This document shows positions 39,201-54,200 of a stretch of DNA of 64,000 nucleotides, in pieces. The position numbers and the translations under genes are program-made. Within the stretch, counting starts at the first letter, position 1, and every line of letters begins with the position of its first letter. The stretch is taken from NCBI GenBank assembly GCA_013398015.1, contig VZRR01008050.1:36674-100673 (forward strand), written 5' to 3'. The stretch comes from Oreocharis arfaki (taxonomy: Eukaryota > Chordata > Aves > Passeriformes > Paramythiidae). The notes under the pieces were generated by a model. The model searched no databases and was not told the origin of the DNA. It worked only from the letters and a program-made list of their open reading frames with translations.

Positions 39201-42200
39201 GGATTCTTTATTGCTGTGCAAGTTAGTTAGCTACATTCAAAGATCCTACCAAGGATTTCCACCAGCTTGTTTTGCCAGAAGTAACCTCTTTTCATCTTCA
39301 GAAAATTGTAAATCCAGCTCAAAGGAATTGTTGTCAAGATCATGAATATACTGTTCAATATTTCCTCCTGATGTCTGTGGTGTACTTGTCTCTGCAGCAG
39401 ACAGTGAATGGGAAGAGGCAGAACTAGAAACTTGCATGCAACCGAACTGACTCAGGAGATTGTCATACTAAAGGAGGAAACAAAATGAAGCAATTAAATG
39501 TCTTTTATTAAAAAGCTTATTTTGCACTAAGCTGTGCCTTTTAATTTAAGCATGCTTTAGTTTATTTTGGTTTTGGGCAAAACCCCAGCCTATTCCCTAT
39601 AGATCGGCAGGCATTTATGCAAAAAAGTATGACTGATCGAAAGCAAGCCAGCCTCATTTTTTTCAAAACAACCACTTTATCAGAAAACAAATGCTGATTT
39701 AAGTAAAAACTTAACCAGCAATTTTTATTAGACTCTTAATAATTAAAGTCTTCATTAAAATATAATGAAGTAGTTAAAGTATAATGAAGTAGTATAATCA
39801 GTAGTTTCAGAAAAATATTTATATTAATCTTTATATTATTTATATTATTATTTCTATTATTTATATTAATTTTCAATAATTATGCTATAATGGAAGTCTC
39901 AGGCAGCATCAGAGCTGAATATAGTAGCAGACAAACGTACATTTCCATAACAGTCTTCATCATCCTCTGACATAGCGGGTAAATATGCTGTAAGTTTAGG
40001 GGGTGTCTGAAGATGTAGGTTCTCCCACACAATGGATTCAAAGAAGGGGTGAGCCTTAAGAGGTCCGTATCCTCCCATTTCTTCACAACCTAATCTGTTG
40101 GTAGCATCTAGAACCTAAGCAAATTAAAATTAAGTTAAGCTGCACAAAACAACAACTAAGGACAAGCATTATGCACATTTGCACAGCACCATGTGAAAAT
40201 GTAAAACCTGTTTGCCCCACTTCCCTAAGCATATATATCTAGAATATAAGGAGGTTGTTTATAATAAAAGATGTTATTTATCAGTATGTCTCGTCAACAA
40301 CATTTTGTATTAGATCAGCTCACAGATCTAAGGACAGGAGCACTTCTTTAGGTCCACACAATTTTTGGCTTTGCTTCTTCGTAAAGACTGAAGCAAACAT
40401 ACAGAGAAGGCCTGATGAAGCACGCCTCATTTTAGTCCACCATCACATTCTAGTGATGCAAGAAGCTGTGGAAACTATAGTTGGTGTCAAACATCAACCT
40501 CTCGAGCACCTTAAAATGACACAGTTCTCTGGATACAACCAGGTTAATACAACCTGGACTTGACCATTCAGGAGACGCTGGCTTGGCCATAGAGCTGGCC
40601 TTGGACAGAGGAACACACTGCTAGGCCTTTTAGGTTGTATTTATCATCGTCCACGAAGGAAAGTGCTTCCTCCTTAGCCCCTGCTAATATGATAGACTAC
40701 TGAACTTAAAGCTTATAACACCTCAAATGTTCTCTGCATATTCACTCGAGTGGCTATAATCTCACTGATGGAACGGAACTACTTTTTCTTCCTACTTGTC
40801 AAACCTTCACAGGCACAGTAAGTCTTGGGCTGATACTACTGAGACATGTTAAGTGCAAGGTAACTGCATGCTAAAATGCAAAGCAACTGGATTTATATCG
40901 TAATGAATAGATCTGCCTGTGATGTATAGAATGCCATTTTCAACTAAATGATCCATTATACAACTCAAAACCAATTCATCGGAGAACTATGTAAGCCTAG
41001 GTATTTAAATCTTAATTTCTGTTTGTAATGCACGCTGTCTAGAATCATTTGCTTTCATTTCACAGACATTCCTTTTCCATACTTAAGAATTCAGATTTAA
41101 AAACAAAAGGGGAAAAAAAAAAAAAACAAAACCAAAAAATGAAGTGCTGTCTAATAACAGATGTTGATTTACAGGACACTCCCCTATACAGTCAGTAATG
41201 CTCACAGGTCTTCACATTATAAGATGTGCAAGAGTGCGTAGAAACTTTCAGAAAAGGGAACTACGTAAGCTGAATGTTTCCAATGTCATCACATCATTTA
41301 ATGACAAATCAATTTCAGTGATACCTTTCGGTTCAAGAAGTTAGGCATTTAGGTACTTGGTCAGTTATAAAATTTACCAACACAAGCCTTACTACATTCA
41401 AGAAGAAAAGCACAAATATTTACCAATAGCTTTTCCACAAGGTCTTTTGCCTTGGGAAAAAATTTTTCTGGGAAGTCATATTCCAACTTTATTATCTTCT
41501 GGAATATAAGATATTCATTTCTGCAGAAGAGAAAAATATTAAGTCTTGTTATTAGTTCTCCATAGTTCTTTCACCTTAATCTGAATAACCCACACAAATA
41601 TTAAACAAGAAATCTACAAGTTAAGTTACATTCCCATAAATCTTCCTAGGGTGAAGGGGTACTATAATCCTGTAAGCACCAGATACTTGAGAAGTAACAA
41701 GAAAAGCTCAAATGACTCAATAGAGAGAGCTGAGGATATGCCTTATAAACATATAGTTACATAGTTACAGGGCACAAATTACATGTGAAATTCTAGGATA
41801 GTTTAAGGAACCTCTCTCTCATGAACTCTAGTTACAGCTGTCTAAGCAACTTCGTTACATCAAAAAGGACAAATAAAAGCAAGCATGATATTAACACCAA
41901 CTCTGCATCATGAAAATACCTCAGAACTGGTAGTAAGGTAAAAATCAAATCAGGGACAATCTATTTATGATCCACATGTAAATAATTAGCTCAAATCTCT
42001 TACCCAGCTCTAAATGGAGGCAATCCAGCTACAAGTTGATATATTATGCATCCCAGAGCCCAGAGGTCAGAGCTTCAAAACAAAGAGGAAAAAACATAGC
42101 ATCTTTTTGTAAAAAGACGTCTTTATAATGTAATTTAAAAAGAAAAATTCTTAACCTTCTGCTACTCAGAACACAGTGTGAACCCACTGGACAAACCTGC

Positions 42201-45200
42201 TTTGTATAATTTCCATACTATTTTCACTTCAGCCCTTGACAGAAGACTAGGCTAGCAACACGACTTTCAAGAAAAAAATGTAGAGTAACAGTCCCACAAG
42301 AACTGACTACAAGCACAAGTGGAAGACAGCTGAATTCTCAGTCAAAATAACGGCTATGTAATGACTCTGAAAAGAATACTGATTATCCACATGACGATTC
42401 AAAGATGCATCCAACTTAATTCAATATATGCCCCTTCAAAATTAAAATACTTTCCTCTAAATATTTGATTAAAAAAAAATTACAATACAGCTTTTTACCT
42501 TTTTCACTTAAAGCTTTTCTTAAGACACAAACAAAAAGACAGGCTATAATGGTATGTGAGGGAAAGTTAAGTTTTAGTGTGTTGGCGTGACAGAGCACTT
42601 TTAACTTATTCTACCTCGAGGTAAGCTATCCACAGATTTGATTAAAGCTTCGAAATCCTCATGGAAGACTAAAATACTAATGAAGACTTAAAACCACTCA
42701 AATTAAGAGTTTCCTGTACAGGTGAAGCATTACGCAACTTCTAAAAGGAGATGATGTTCTGATTAAGTCTTTCCATCAGCCAAAACAGTCAAAAGCTCTT
42801 CACTAAAAGAAGACGTGAAAAGTCTGATGGTATTTCTATCACTTCAAAAAATGCTAGCACAAATTACCACACCTATTCATATAAATGATCTTTTGTACCT
42901 GTGATTTGTCAGCTACTAGCTTACTCTTCCATAATTGCAATAAAATAGATATACACATTCCGTAGGTTACCATCAACGAACAATTTTTATGAGTTAAGAA
43001 ATTTCTTAAGGGCATCACTCATACCAGGCAGAGATGAGCTTTAAAATGTTGCAAATCCCAGGTACAGCTTAGGGAAGATAACTGCAAGTTGATCTAAATA
43101 CAAATCAAAGAAAGCTGCAGCCTTCTCCTTAACTGAACAGCGTGCAACATTTTGTTGTTACTACAGCAGGAAATACCATATTTGAGCAATCTTATATAAA
43201 ATGGAATTGAAATAATTATACTATCTAGATAACAGAAAGAAGTTTTTCTGATCTATTTATGGGTAAGAAATCCAACTTCACCTTACACATCTCCTTTTTC
43301 AACAACACTTAATCCTGTTTGTAGAACTCTAAAAAGTAGAGGAACGGAGGAAACCAGCCCTCAGACAAGAAGCAATACTAGATAAGAAACAAATTTTCAA
43401 ACTCTCCTAAAAAACCTTTATACTCGAGCATCTTGTTTCTTTAAAATACTAAGCTTGCTTGCTTGATTTATCCACTCCTCCCCATTTGACAGTTTCCTGA
43501 CAGAGTCAGTGAAGTTCTGGAATATAGAGCCCTCACCTTTTGCAGGCAGATTTCTCTGTCAGCAATTCTGGAGAAACATACTGTGCTGTCCCTACAAACG
43601 AGTTTGCTCGCGCTGTTAGGGAAACAGAAAGAAATAAGCAAACACATACTCGTGGATAAGCCAATATTCCCCTTCCTCCCCTGTCCCCACCCAGTTAAAA
43701 AAAACCCCAAAAGGTGATCCGTTGCAAGTTACATAATGCTACAAAGAACCCGTGAGAACTCAATTTCTCTACCTATCCACAAAACCTGCTTAGAAGAAAC
43801 CAAACAACCTCAGTGATACCTATTTGGTTCAAGAAGCCAGGCATTTAGGTATTACTTAGTTATAAAATCTACTGATGCAAGTTTGCTACAGTCAAGAAAA
43901 AAAAAAGTCTATCGAATTCAGTTTGCCCTAGTGCTTCTGTCAGGCATTGTTTGCAGCATCTATTTACAGACTATTAATAACAACTAAAGACACATTAATT
44001 CTACAACCTTCACATTTTGTGCAATTCTGACAGCCACTTACATTAAACATACAAGCAGAGTAAAACCTACTGTATCACGTTAGCCACAGTACCTATTTGT
44101 TTGTATTCTTGTCTCGCAAATGAAAACCAAATAATCTGAAGTAGTTAAACTTCCCACTATATTTGGTAATCTAGCTGGTATACCATTACACCAAATATTA
44201 CCTCCTCTGACATAATCTAAGTAGTGAAAGTCAAAACTCTTTCAAGATCTTTTAGTGACTTAGGTGAGGTAATAATATTTGAAGGTTACAATTGGGTAAA
44301 TACAACATATGTACATTTTCAAAGGATCACTTGCTATAATTACTGGCGTCACATAATGAATAATGGCAAACCTTGTCTGCTATCTGCAGATAATACTTTT
44401 GCTGTTCCAAAGTCTGTTATTTGAATGTGCATATCTTCATTTAATAAGATGTTCTCCGGCTTAAGGTCCCTGGAAAAGACAGATTTTTATATTTAAACAG
44501 CATACAAATTAAAATTGCAAAACTGTCTAGTGACTTGGGTATATAATGCTATAATAAATGACGCAGACATTCTATAAACATTGTTAGAACTTCTCTAACT
44601 TGTAGCTGTCAACCTGCAGACTAACAGATTTTGATATGTCCATTACTTTACTTTTTTTTAAAAACATCAAGTAAATAACCATCTCAAAACAACGCTACAG
44701 TGCATGTCACATGTTCGAAAATTTTAAAAAACACAAAGAGACAAACAAAAAACCCAAACAAATCCCAGCAAAAACCTCACCTCACAAAAACAGACACAAA
44801 ACCCCAAGCCCCTTCACTCCAAAGCTTTAATTTAAATAACATCTGACAGATCGATATGGCATTAAGAGCTTCTAGGCCTCTTTCCTCACTGCAAAACTCC
44901 AGTTAGTCAAACACTGGCAAACCCAGCTCTAGGTAAATGTCCTGACCAGGTAAGAACCATAGATCACCTCCATGCATAATCTGTATTTCAAATGCACGCC
45001 TACCATTTGCATAGACACCACCTCTGATTCTGAATAAAACCAGACTTCACAGTACCACAAACACAAGAGATAGCAATACAGAGTTAGATGTCAAGAGGTG
45101 CGTAAAAAACAACTTTAAGGGCATTCAGTTACACTGACATGATATTCCTTAGCACCAAGTTTCCTTAGCTGATCCAAAAAGAAATTACATACTTCCCTCC

Positions 45201-48200
45201 TAAGCAGCATCTTTGAATGCTCATAAAGAAATCTAGGAGCATGGGAGTTGTTTTGTTTGACTGGTAAGAAAAAAACAGTAAAAACTGAAAGCTGTTTCTG
45301 TCAATCACTGTGCAGCATCAGTTTCTTCAGATTAAAGCCCCCTACTATGGAAAAGCATGGGTTGTACAGTTCAAGTCTGGAAACTAGCACAGAGAGCAAC
45401 TGGAACGATGTAATTATGACACACAAGCCATAAAAATCCTGTTTGTTTTCCTGTGCCTGTCCTAAGAGAGAAGTAGAAAGTATATGAATGGAACAGACCC
45501 TTTTAAGGTTTTTGTGTAGGGCTTTTTAAAGATACATATGTATGTAGATATATTGTACTCTATACACACTTATATTTACTGTTTACATAATATATCATAT
45601 ACCTACATTAATACCATATCATGGATCTATAGCTATATATCTAGATACATAGAGAGATATCTGTAATAAATTTTCCAGGGCAGCCTGACATCTTAAAGTG
45701 GTTCTATCTCACGTCCTCTTTCTTCAGGCAGCAGAAAATCCCAAGAACTTTCAGGCACTGCTAGAGCTGTGGCCTCATAAACTTCATACTAAGTTCTCTA
45801 ACTGCACAATTTCACTGTTTTCTTTTGAGCTCCTCATAGGGTCCTTCATATAAAGACAAGTCTAAAGCAGCTCTTCTACAATAAATGGCTTCCGATAGAG
45901 GCTTAGTAGCACTGACAATCATGCTACATTCATTTTACAAGCATTCTCTCAGCCTAAACAAGTGGACTGTAAAATCAAAGTGAAACTCGGAGTTCTTGAA
46001 CTTCCCCCCTGCCCCTGTAGAAAATCTTAAGCTTTCCGTACTCTCCACATCCATCTCCCTTACATTCCATTTCAAATTATTTCCCAAAAACTTGTATTTA
46101 AAAGGAAAAAATGTTTTTGTAATGGAAAGAAATAATGCTATCAGAGTTGCAATCAGTCAGCTTTTTGCCAACTAGCATCTAGTGTCCCATGACAACTGCT
46201 CGATAACCTACAGACACAATAGATTTCTTACCCAAAAAGAAGTTCCGCAGCTCAGATGTCTAGCACTTAAAGCTTTATTTAATAAACACGAATGACAAAA
46301 CATGATTATTCAAACAATACATCCCATCAAAAATAACTTCGAAAGTACTACTCAAAACCTCACTAATTTCACCACTTACCTAATTATTGTGCAGCTTTGT
46401 GGAAATTGTTCGCTCAGCGAAAACTGATACAGATTAATTTTACTTGATTATATAGCACACATTAAGTCACACACAAAAAGAATTCTAGATACTTTTGCTA
46501 CTTAACAGCACAGGGAAAAAAGCGTAGTTAAACAAAAAGTCAGTTTCTGGTTTTCAGTCCAAACAATGAAGCTTGAAAGACAAGCTTTCCGTAATGTTAA
46601 TTCTAGGCCAGAAGGTTTTCTTACTTTTTCCTGCTCCGACAGTTGGCATAACAGCAATTGGCTTTCCTCTTCCAGTTTGCTGTGTTTAGTTACTGATATT
46701 AACTGTACTACTGCTGATCAAATGCAATTTGTGCTCTTTAGCTTTCCACAAAATCCATGTTTGCTTTTAACTTCACAAAGAACATTTCTAGAAAAAAAAC
46801 CACCTCGTGCAGCACGATCAACTGCATGTCTGTCTCAGCTTTGTATTACCTGTGAATTATTCCTTTCCCATGCAAATACTCCAGGGCTGATACAATTTCA
46901 GCAGTATAAAACCTTGTACAGGTCTCATCAAATGAGCCAATTTTGCGTATATACTTCAGCAGCTCTCCGTTTTTGGCATAGCTAAGCCCAAAATCTGAAT
47001 GTAACTTAGTTAAGGTTTATCTCTAAGCCACTCTAAAACAAAAATCCCCACATCTTATTCCAAAGACAAGAATACTACTAAAAATACATGAACAACAGGG
47101 GAGAAATTGGGTAATTTGAAACTTTACAAGTAGCAACCCGAAATAATTTCTTAAACATATTAACAACTGAGGACATGGGTCCAAATTTCTTAGCACAGCA
47201 AAAACTACATAAAGGGTTAACTTTGTAGTTTTTTCAGAGTGACCTGAATAATTAATTTAAATTACACACATAATTGCCCTCAAAGAGAATTATTTACAGT
47301 AATAACTGATCAAAGTTAAAAATTGTCCCATCACCTGGAAAGTACCAGAGCAAGTGTTTACACTACAAAAGAGGCCCTGTGAACTCATACTGTATGATAT
47401 ATAGGGCTTGCCAGCACCACTAGCAGCCTCTGGGAAAACCAGAAAACTACGTACTGACCCCAGAAATTGACTGATCTATACCTTTACCCTTGGTACAGAC
47501 AATTCCAAGCAGGAGGTTCAGGGGGAAGCTCACACAATTAACATTTTCTTTGCAAGGGGTTAAAAAAAAAAAAAAAAAAAANNNNNNNNNNNNNNNNNAA
47601 AAAAAAAAAAAAAAAAAAGCCAACTGCCAATGAATGAGCTTCCAGGATAAAACTGCACTTTGCAACTACTGCTAGAGAGAGCTCGGGAAATAGTAGCCCA
47701 AACAGAGGATTCAGATTATTCTATAAGCACCTCCACCTTTACATAAGAAAAATTTTAATAATATCTCTAACTGTAGAAATGAAACTAGCAGGAAATACAG
47801 CTGGCTACCCCTATTTTAAATGCAGGAATTACGGTGTTTTACTACAGATATATATATACACACACATACACATATAAACGTCAGGAATAAAACACTTCTA
47901 AAACACTTCTCATACATCCCCCCGATTTAGAATTTTAAAATTATTTTAAACTTGGACCCTTCAACATTTACCCCATGGACAATTTGTCTAATTGCTCCCC
48001 CTTGTCCCACAAGACACCTATTCCTGTCTTTGAGAGGACCCACTCATTCGATCTGCTTAACTTCTGTTAAAAGCATGACTGCAAAAATTGCATTGCATAC
48101 AGTAGGATATTTTAAATATCTCAAGTTATTTTCATCATTTCTGTTAGACCATGTTTTTTCAAAGGAACCAAACCCGGGCATTGTTACTCTTAAGAAAGTG

Positions 48201-51200
48201 TTACAGCAAGTTTTACTATGCAAAGGATACATAGCTTTTCATCATCCTGAAAGGTGAAGTAGAGTTTCACAAAAAAAGGGTGATCCAGACGGGACATTAC
48301 ATCTCTCTCTCGTGTCACATACGGTACCTTGTTTTCTTTTATGATATGACGTTTTTCTAGAATTTTAACTTTATGAAAAAAGAGAGAGTAAAAATGCAAG
48401 AGGTACAATTAAATGAAGCCCACCTTGTTTTGGAGTTTTTTGGTTACGTATAATTAACATGAAACCACTAATTCTCTTTCTTCAAAATAGAATTACAGGT
48501 GTTTTGTAACTGGACTACATTGATACTGTATTTTCAAAAAGTTAATGTTAAAGGAGTCAATACTTACTGGCATATTCTCTAGAACTTGCCAATTCTCGAG
48601 CCAAGACAACCTGTTGCCAGAGAAAAGAAAACATATTGTAACTGGCCACTAAGCACATACACTAATATTGATCTTCCAGTAGGTATTTGGAACACAGCAA
48701 AATATTCAAGCGTGTGTTCATATTATGCTGGCTTCAGCGAGACTTCTGCAGAAATTCAGTTCAGCAGACCAATGCTTGTTTTGCCAAAAGACTTACACAT
48801 AAAAGAGTGTGAATACTGATTTACTTTATTATTTTTCCAGAAGAATTCTGAAGATGGTAACGTAAGTCAAAGTAAATTGCCAAATCTTCTTAAAGGGGGG
48901 AACAAAAAGCAACAAGTACGCTGAGGAATATTCATAAAAGTAATTGTCATAGTACTTAACATAGATGGCCAAGACTGAAAGATAAATTTTATCTGAGTGA
49001 GCTAAAGTAAAAAGTGAGACAGCACTTTCAACTATTTACAATTTGTTAAGAAAAAGATTTAAATAAAAGGAACAGAAGCTTTCCAAACAGTAGAAGTAAG
49101 GGATGAAATTTCAGGCAAGCAGGTTTACATGTTCGAAGAGAAGAGCTTTTGGAGGAGCACAAGGCTCATTTTCAAGAAAGACCTTTATAAAAGGCAACTT
49201 AAGAGACAATCTGAAAAGTCCTCTTGCACGAATGCAAGCAATAACCTTGTAACAATAGATGACTAGAGTTTTCTGGTTTTCTCATTTTAAGTTTATATCC
49301 ATTTCAACACCTTGCTAAAACCTCAACTTTATACTATTTTCTTTTAATCGCTGCACCAGGCTTGCTTCTAATCCGCTTCTCATTATATTCTAACCCCTTG
49401 CAAAATCAGTTATAACAGAGTACTTCAAAATATTACTACACACGCCTGATGCTAAATGTTAGGTATTTAGGAAATCTAAATAAGGCATTCTTTTCAGATG
49501 AAAGGAGTGCATGCAGTTGCCCTCTTTAGTACTAGAAAATTGACCTCAGTTCAGTAGTAACAGGCTGACTTTTAATTTTCTTTAAAAGTCCATCTCCTAC
49601 AAACACATTGAAGTTTACAGTATTTGATCAATGAAAATTTCCATTAGAAACATTAGAAACAACCAGTCTGTTACAATCTGCATCTCTGCATAAGGAATTT
49701 TTGAGATCCTTCTGTGTATACACATAACACTAGATAAGATGTGCAATCAAACGAGAATGTTATTAACTTTTCTAGTTTTTGTAGCTAGGTTTCATCAACC
49801 ATATATACCATGAAAGCTTCTGAAAGACAGTCACTTTAAAATGCAGTTATTAAATAAAACCTCACATACACGGAGACCACACTCAGCTGGCAGAAGTGAT
49901 CAGCTGACACAGATGAAAATACATCTCGGCAAATTAAGCCGTGGACTGACTCTCTTCCGGTCCTGCACTGTATCCAATTTTTTACCACTGTATGTCACAG
50001 GTATTACCCACATTCTTACATTGATATCGAACAGCTGAGCTCTAAGTATGCACAACTGAGCACTTACCTGATAGCAGGAGTACTTTGGTACCCTCAAGTT
50101 CCTTCCTCACCAAACATATCTGAGCATACCATAAATCTTAATCTCCTCCTAACTAATAATCCAGAAAACCCCAGCAGACATGCACAAGAAAAAAAAAGAA
50201 AAAAAAAAAAAGGAAAAAGAAAGAAAAAACTCAGAGGTGCATATTAATACAATCTCTCTGTTATCAGGGGCCTGAATCTTATCCACTCTATGGGAAGAAG
50301 TAATATCAATAAGGAATGTAAATTCTACAGAAAAAAATTAGACATTAGCTGGATAGCTTAAAAAAAAAAGACGTAAAACTAGCAGAAAAACAAAAGCACT
50401 CACAGAACATGTAAATGAGTAAGTCATAAATTCAGACAATGGCAAGGCAAGAAATGCAGTTAGACATCCCAAATCAAAGGAAGAGGAGATAGGTAGAGCA
50501 GAGAACCCTCGGAGGCTACAAAGCAGAAATAATTGCCAACATACCTGGCATACATCATGACCAAGCCCCACTCTAAACTTGAACAAATACTTCAGGCTGC
50601 CAGATTAAATCTGCATTTAAGAACTGGTTTTGGTCAGACAATCACATTTCCTTAGAGCTTAAATCCACTATATTCTATTCATTTGCTTTTCAAGCTGTTT
50701 TCTCCACATTTCAATCTCATCAATCTTACACAACAAATTTTCAAGTTTATCTAAGATATCTGGCACTTCTTATAAGAAGTAAAGTTACCGTTGAAAAAGA
50801 TCCTTCACCCAGAATTTTCCCAAATTTGAAGTCATCAGGTCGTTTCTTTCGAGGCTGTGGAGGCTGCTGTCCCATATGTTGCTGCAAGGAGTTTGAATTA
50901 GATCTTGATTCAGGTGCTGTGCCCTCCATGTTAGATCCCTGTCTGCTGCCACAACTGGAAATGACAGATGGAGTGCTGGAATCTGCTTGGTTCCTCACCA
51001 TCGATGGGGATGAACAGGAGCATAACACTACGCTTGACTGGATTGGAACAGCATCATACTGCAAGAAGAAATGAAACTATTATTCCCATACCTGACATAA
51101 CTACCATGTTATGCCATGGTATGTTCCATGCACAACGGCACTTTACTTCTAAACAAGAATCATATAAAATATTCTTTGAAAGAGTCATTATTAAAAATCT

Positions 51201-54200
51201 CTTTAGAAGGGAATATTAGTATTTATTTTGGAAACTGCAGCTTCAATTTGATAAATCACTCTATTTAGGTCATGCTCTCTTATAGCCATAGGTCAAACGT
51301 CTGAACACTCTAATTCAAGAATGCTTTTCTTAAACTCAAAAAAATGCTCCTAACGCCAAGTTACCAAATTTCACGGTACCTTCTCCTATGAATAACATGA
51401 CCTTAAATTTCTAGTTATACAATGAACACCTGTATTTACTAGTAATATTAGTTCAGAGATCCAAGCTACAATGAACTCTAGATGAACACGTGAAAACTTT
51501 AATGGAGGCAAAGGACACATTCTTAATTTTTTACTTGGAATTTCACTTTCTCTGGTAGTATTTCTCTTTAATACACATTGGGGAAGAACAACAAGAAAAG
51601 AGATAACGTAAAAAAGACACATAAGCTAGAGGGTTTAATAATCAGCAACACCTAAAACTTTTTTTGAAGATTGCTCTGGTTTGTGGCCTTTCAAAACAAG
51701 GGAGATTGCACTATTTAAATTGTACGTATGGCCACATAAAGAGAACCCAATCACAAAAAAAGAGAACAGATATAGCAAAGAAAATTGCAAGTACAAGAAG
51801 ACTGATTAACGTAATACATAAAGCAAATCATTGCTTGGTACCCTTTTATCAATTTTCCCTAAGTAAGACCAAGGAACCTTGTCAAGTTGCTTTCTGCCCT
51901 TTTTGGTAATACACTTCAATTAATCTGCCAGGGACTGCTTCTGATGTTTTACTTGAAACTGGCCAGAAAATACAAACAAATAGGAGAACTCTGCTAAACT
52001 ACCGCTGACCAAAAAAAAAAAAATCAAACAAAAAACTAGAGGAAATATTTAAGAAAATTAACACCATGGCTGAACATTATTTTTTAATCCAGTATTCTAA
52101 CATACATCCAGCAGAATGAAACTATGACTTAATGAAAATCACCTAATCTCAAAATAGATGTAATGTACAACCATGTCAGATCGTCTGTAACATACATCAT
52201 GTTACCAAATTAAAAATGACTTCCGACAAAAAGAATTTTTTTACCTCATGCATTTCAATTTGAAACAATTTTCTGCATTTTTGTCAGAAACTGCCTTAGA
52301 AGGGGATTGGACTGGCACTCAATCATGCATATGGTCTTAAAGAATCTAGCTCCCAAATAAGCGACTCCTTGCTTGGCTGTGCTCTGTGCAGTAGACAAAA
52401 GCTACCTTTATTTACTGCTAAAATTGATAGTATTATTATGAAAACAGCATATACACATTAAAGTATATGAGCTTATACACATTAAAGTATATAAAGTTAC
52501 AGTTCCTTTTATGCCTTATATACATATATTTTAGCTGACACCTTCCACAGACTATTGTCCCCAGCATTTTCATATCCGAGATGAATCACCTCTCCTTCAG
52601 ACAGCTACTCAAACAGCAGTGTGTCTAAAGATACACACTAGCTAGAATTAAAAACAGATTGTACCCTTTCCCGTCAAGACTGCAGCAAGACTGACACAAC
52701 CACGAGTGCTCAGCGACTGAAGTGATGCCAGGATAAAAACCGTCCCATTAATTGAAATACAGTAAATAAAACACACATACACACAGACTAAATATCGGGA
52801 TCTAAATGATGAACTGGCTCCAATGACAAATGAAGTTTTATAGGTTAATTAAGTGGTAGCATTGTGGGGGGGGGGGGTCTGATTAGATTACGCAGCTAGC
52901 AAGATCACCTTGAAAAAGCAAACAAGCAAGAAAAAAATCCACCACAAAAGCATCAGAGAACACTGCAAGAAAGGGGGGGGAAAGGTGCCGGATGCAGTGT
53001 ATTTCATTACACAGTAGCTGAAACTAAGTCACAGTGAATATCAAGAATAGGAAAATCATAAGGGAAGAGACAGGAGCAAAGGACTTTGTAGGAAGAGAAG
53101 GCTATTTTCAGCCAGGGTGTAACATCAATTACCGCTGAGTTTCTCAAAAGAAAGTCAAGATTAGGAACAACGAGGACAGAGGAACACGCAATAGATTTAA
53201 AAGGATCAGCTACCTAAGAAATGACAGAACTATGCAACTAGGTCTATGATGTTGCACCTCAACATTTACAGAAAAAGGTAATTCCTGCACATTTGCCTTT
53301 CCACACTTCATATATTCTTCTTTAGTATTTTGTCCTGCATCATTTACCTTCTCCGTTTTATTCTGAAAAGCTCCAAAAAACATGTCCACAGAAACCATAC
53401 ACGTCTCTACGTATATGTTTTCACATATGCCAAATATAGAGTACAGGCCAGCTTATCCAATCTAACCCTGTACCATCACTCTTTTGTAAAAATCAGACTT
53501 AAGATCCTTCTGCCAGATGCAGACATTTTTTAGTGAGATATGAAGTCAACCTCAGCAGAATTTTAAAGCATTCTAAACTGCATCTGCAATTCTCAGAAGC
53601 TTAAGGACGCTCTCCTTCTAGCAATTATCAACATTTCTCAGGTGTCAAGCCAGTGAAAGCACAGATCCTCACATAGTAACAACAGACTTACCTATTGCAT
53701 GTCATGGATCACCATGGGCCACACTGATTACCACTGATCTAGTAATTCTATCTCTTTAAAAAGTAGTCCCTAACACTATTTTCCCCAACCTTTAAGCACT
53801 CTCCTTTTCATTTACTTTCATACAGAAATTGTTTCATTCTTAGTGCAACATACTCTGACTTTGAAAGCCTTTCACGGAAAAAAATAATGAATCTACTGAA
53901 TGTACGTGGCATTAGAGATCAACAGTCATTTCAAAATCTTCATCAAGTAATTTTCACTACATCACTAGGAACAGGATTCCTTTTATTTATATGTGAAATA
54001 AGTTCTAATATTGTTCTTTTCCCCACTTGTCCGCAAAGAGTAGAAATAAACTTTATGTAAACTGGAATCAACGCAAAAAGCCCACTAGATAGCACTACAT
54101 TTTTCCTTTCCTCCCCGCCACCTAAAAGGACTCATACTTTTCCCTTTGCAATTCAGCATTTTGACAACTGCACTATCACTACAATTGTTAATGTATATAT

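Noticed and set aside
40490..44310. Possible extension of the intronic repeat pair (GGATACAACCAGGTTAATAC near 40530 against 44285)
   Set aside because: The similarity is short and the spacing is not collinear with the 41316/43811 pair.
46566..46985. A 139-residue plus-strand open frame
   Set aside because: It runs antisense through PDPK1 exon 5, whose minus-strand frame encodes the conserved kinase sequence.
53210..53398. A 62-residue minus-strand frame in PDPK1 intron 1
   Set aside because: Its composition looks ordinary, but no family match, acceptor or donor supports it as an exon; a chance frame in a 10-kb intron is expected.
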